The notes below the pieces were generated by a model, which was given only the letters and a program-made list of their open reading frames with translations, was not told where the DNA came from and did not search any database. This document shows, piece after piece, positions 63,901 to 64,000 of a DNA stretch of 64,000 nt; positions within the stretch are counted from its first letter, which is position 1; each line of letters opens with the position of its first letter. The stretch is from contig OZ014415.1 in the NCBI GenBank assembly GCA_963965975.1, positions 5,461,001 to 5,525,000 on the forward strand, written 5' to 3'. This DNA is from Xestospongia bergquistia. Taxonomy: Eukaryota; Porifera; Demospongiae; Haplosclerida; Petrosiidae. The translations under genes and the position numbers were made by a program.

Positions 63901-64000
63901 GATTAATATCATTCATCCATTTACTGATCATTCGTCAATTTATATTCATGTCATTCATCCATTTACTGATCATTCGTCCATTTAGATTCATGTCATTCAT
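60937..64000. repeat. 42-bp satellite array, continuation to the window end
   Basis: The same 42- and 23-base units in the same orientation as 29936-59814 start right after the K2P block and run off the window. The variant AATTCCTGCTTTTAGATTC near 61460 matches that at 50017 and 54068, so this is the same array resumed, not a separate family. No gene is seen. Confidence 0.95.

Noticed and set aside
30049-63901. Dozens of open frames of 60-126 codons with 14-residue repeats on both strands
   Set aside because: They arise because the satellite period (42) is divisible by three and the unit lacks stops in some frames. Both strands are open at the same place, and there is no start context, splice signal or domain.
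1-64000. tRNA, rRNA or other structured RNA genes
   Set aside because: No cloverleaf boxes or conserved rRNA stretches were seen on either strand while reading.

Overview
The window looks like nuclear DNA of an AT-rich invertebrate metazoan. My best guess is a demosponge such as Amphimedon, because a sacsin-type J-domain/HEPN protein, intron-containing transporter genes, a two-pore potassium channel and a dense mix of Ty3/Gypsy, hAT, IS630-like, piggyBac-like, Ginger/KRBA2-like and Penelope-like elements occur together. That species call is inference; no rRNA, tRNA or mitochondrial marker is present to settle it.

Layout. 1-2240: the 3' end of a sacsin-like gene, running in from the left. About 2295-6703: the first copy of a duplicated block carrying, on the minus strand, an MFS transporter and an AAAP (TMEM104/SLC38-like) transporter, both damaged. 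7560-17100: a decayed Ty3/Gypsy element on the plus strand, used as a landing pad. It holds an IS630-like deletion derivative (8690-10392), which itself holds a piggyBac-like non-autonomous element (9022-9932). It also holds a BED-type hAT (12224-16555), which itself holds a second hAT (12816-15020). Four of the nested insertions keep recognisable target-site duplications. 17100-19100: a second Gypsy on the minus strand whose zinc-knuckle/protease middle is flipped. 19366-19824: a small secreted Cys-containing protein with a TATA box and one in-frame stop. 20821-22493: an integrase-bearing DNA transposon with 130-bp terminal inverted repeats. 22680-23345: an inverted pair of Penelope GIY-YIG remnants. 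About 23625-29935: the second copy of the 2.3-6.6 kb block, interrupted at a TA by a nearly complete IS630-like transposon (24145-26193). The homologous position in the first copy is an intact empty site.

29936-59814 and 60937-64000 are a 42-bp tandem satellite, with 23-bp short units and kilobase-scale higher-order duplications. Because 42 is a multiple of three, it generates long but meaningless open frames on both strands. The left edge of the array cuts through an exon of the second MFS copy. An island at 59815-60936 holds two short candidate terminal exons and the first half of a two-pore K+ channel, folded back on itself through a perfect 72-bp inverted repeat.

Functionally, only the sacsin-like end and possibly the K2P channel and the secreted protein look like living host genes. 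Everything else is decaying duplicated genes, transposons and satellite. The points most worth checking are the satellite with its gene island, the fold-back K2P locus, the nested transposons dated by empty sites, and the 59-residue in-frame protein left by internal deletion of a transposase.
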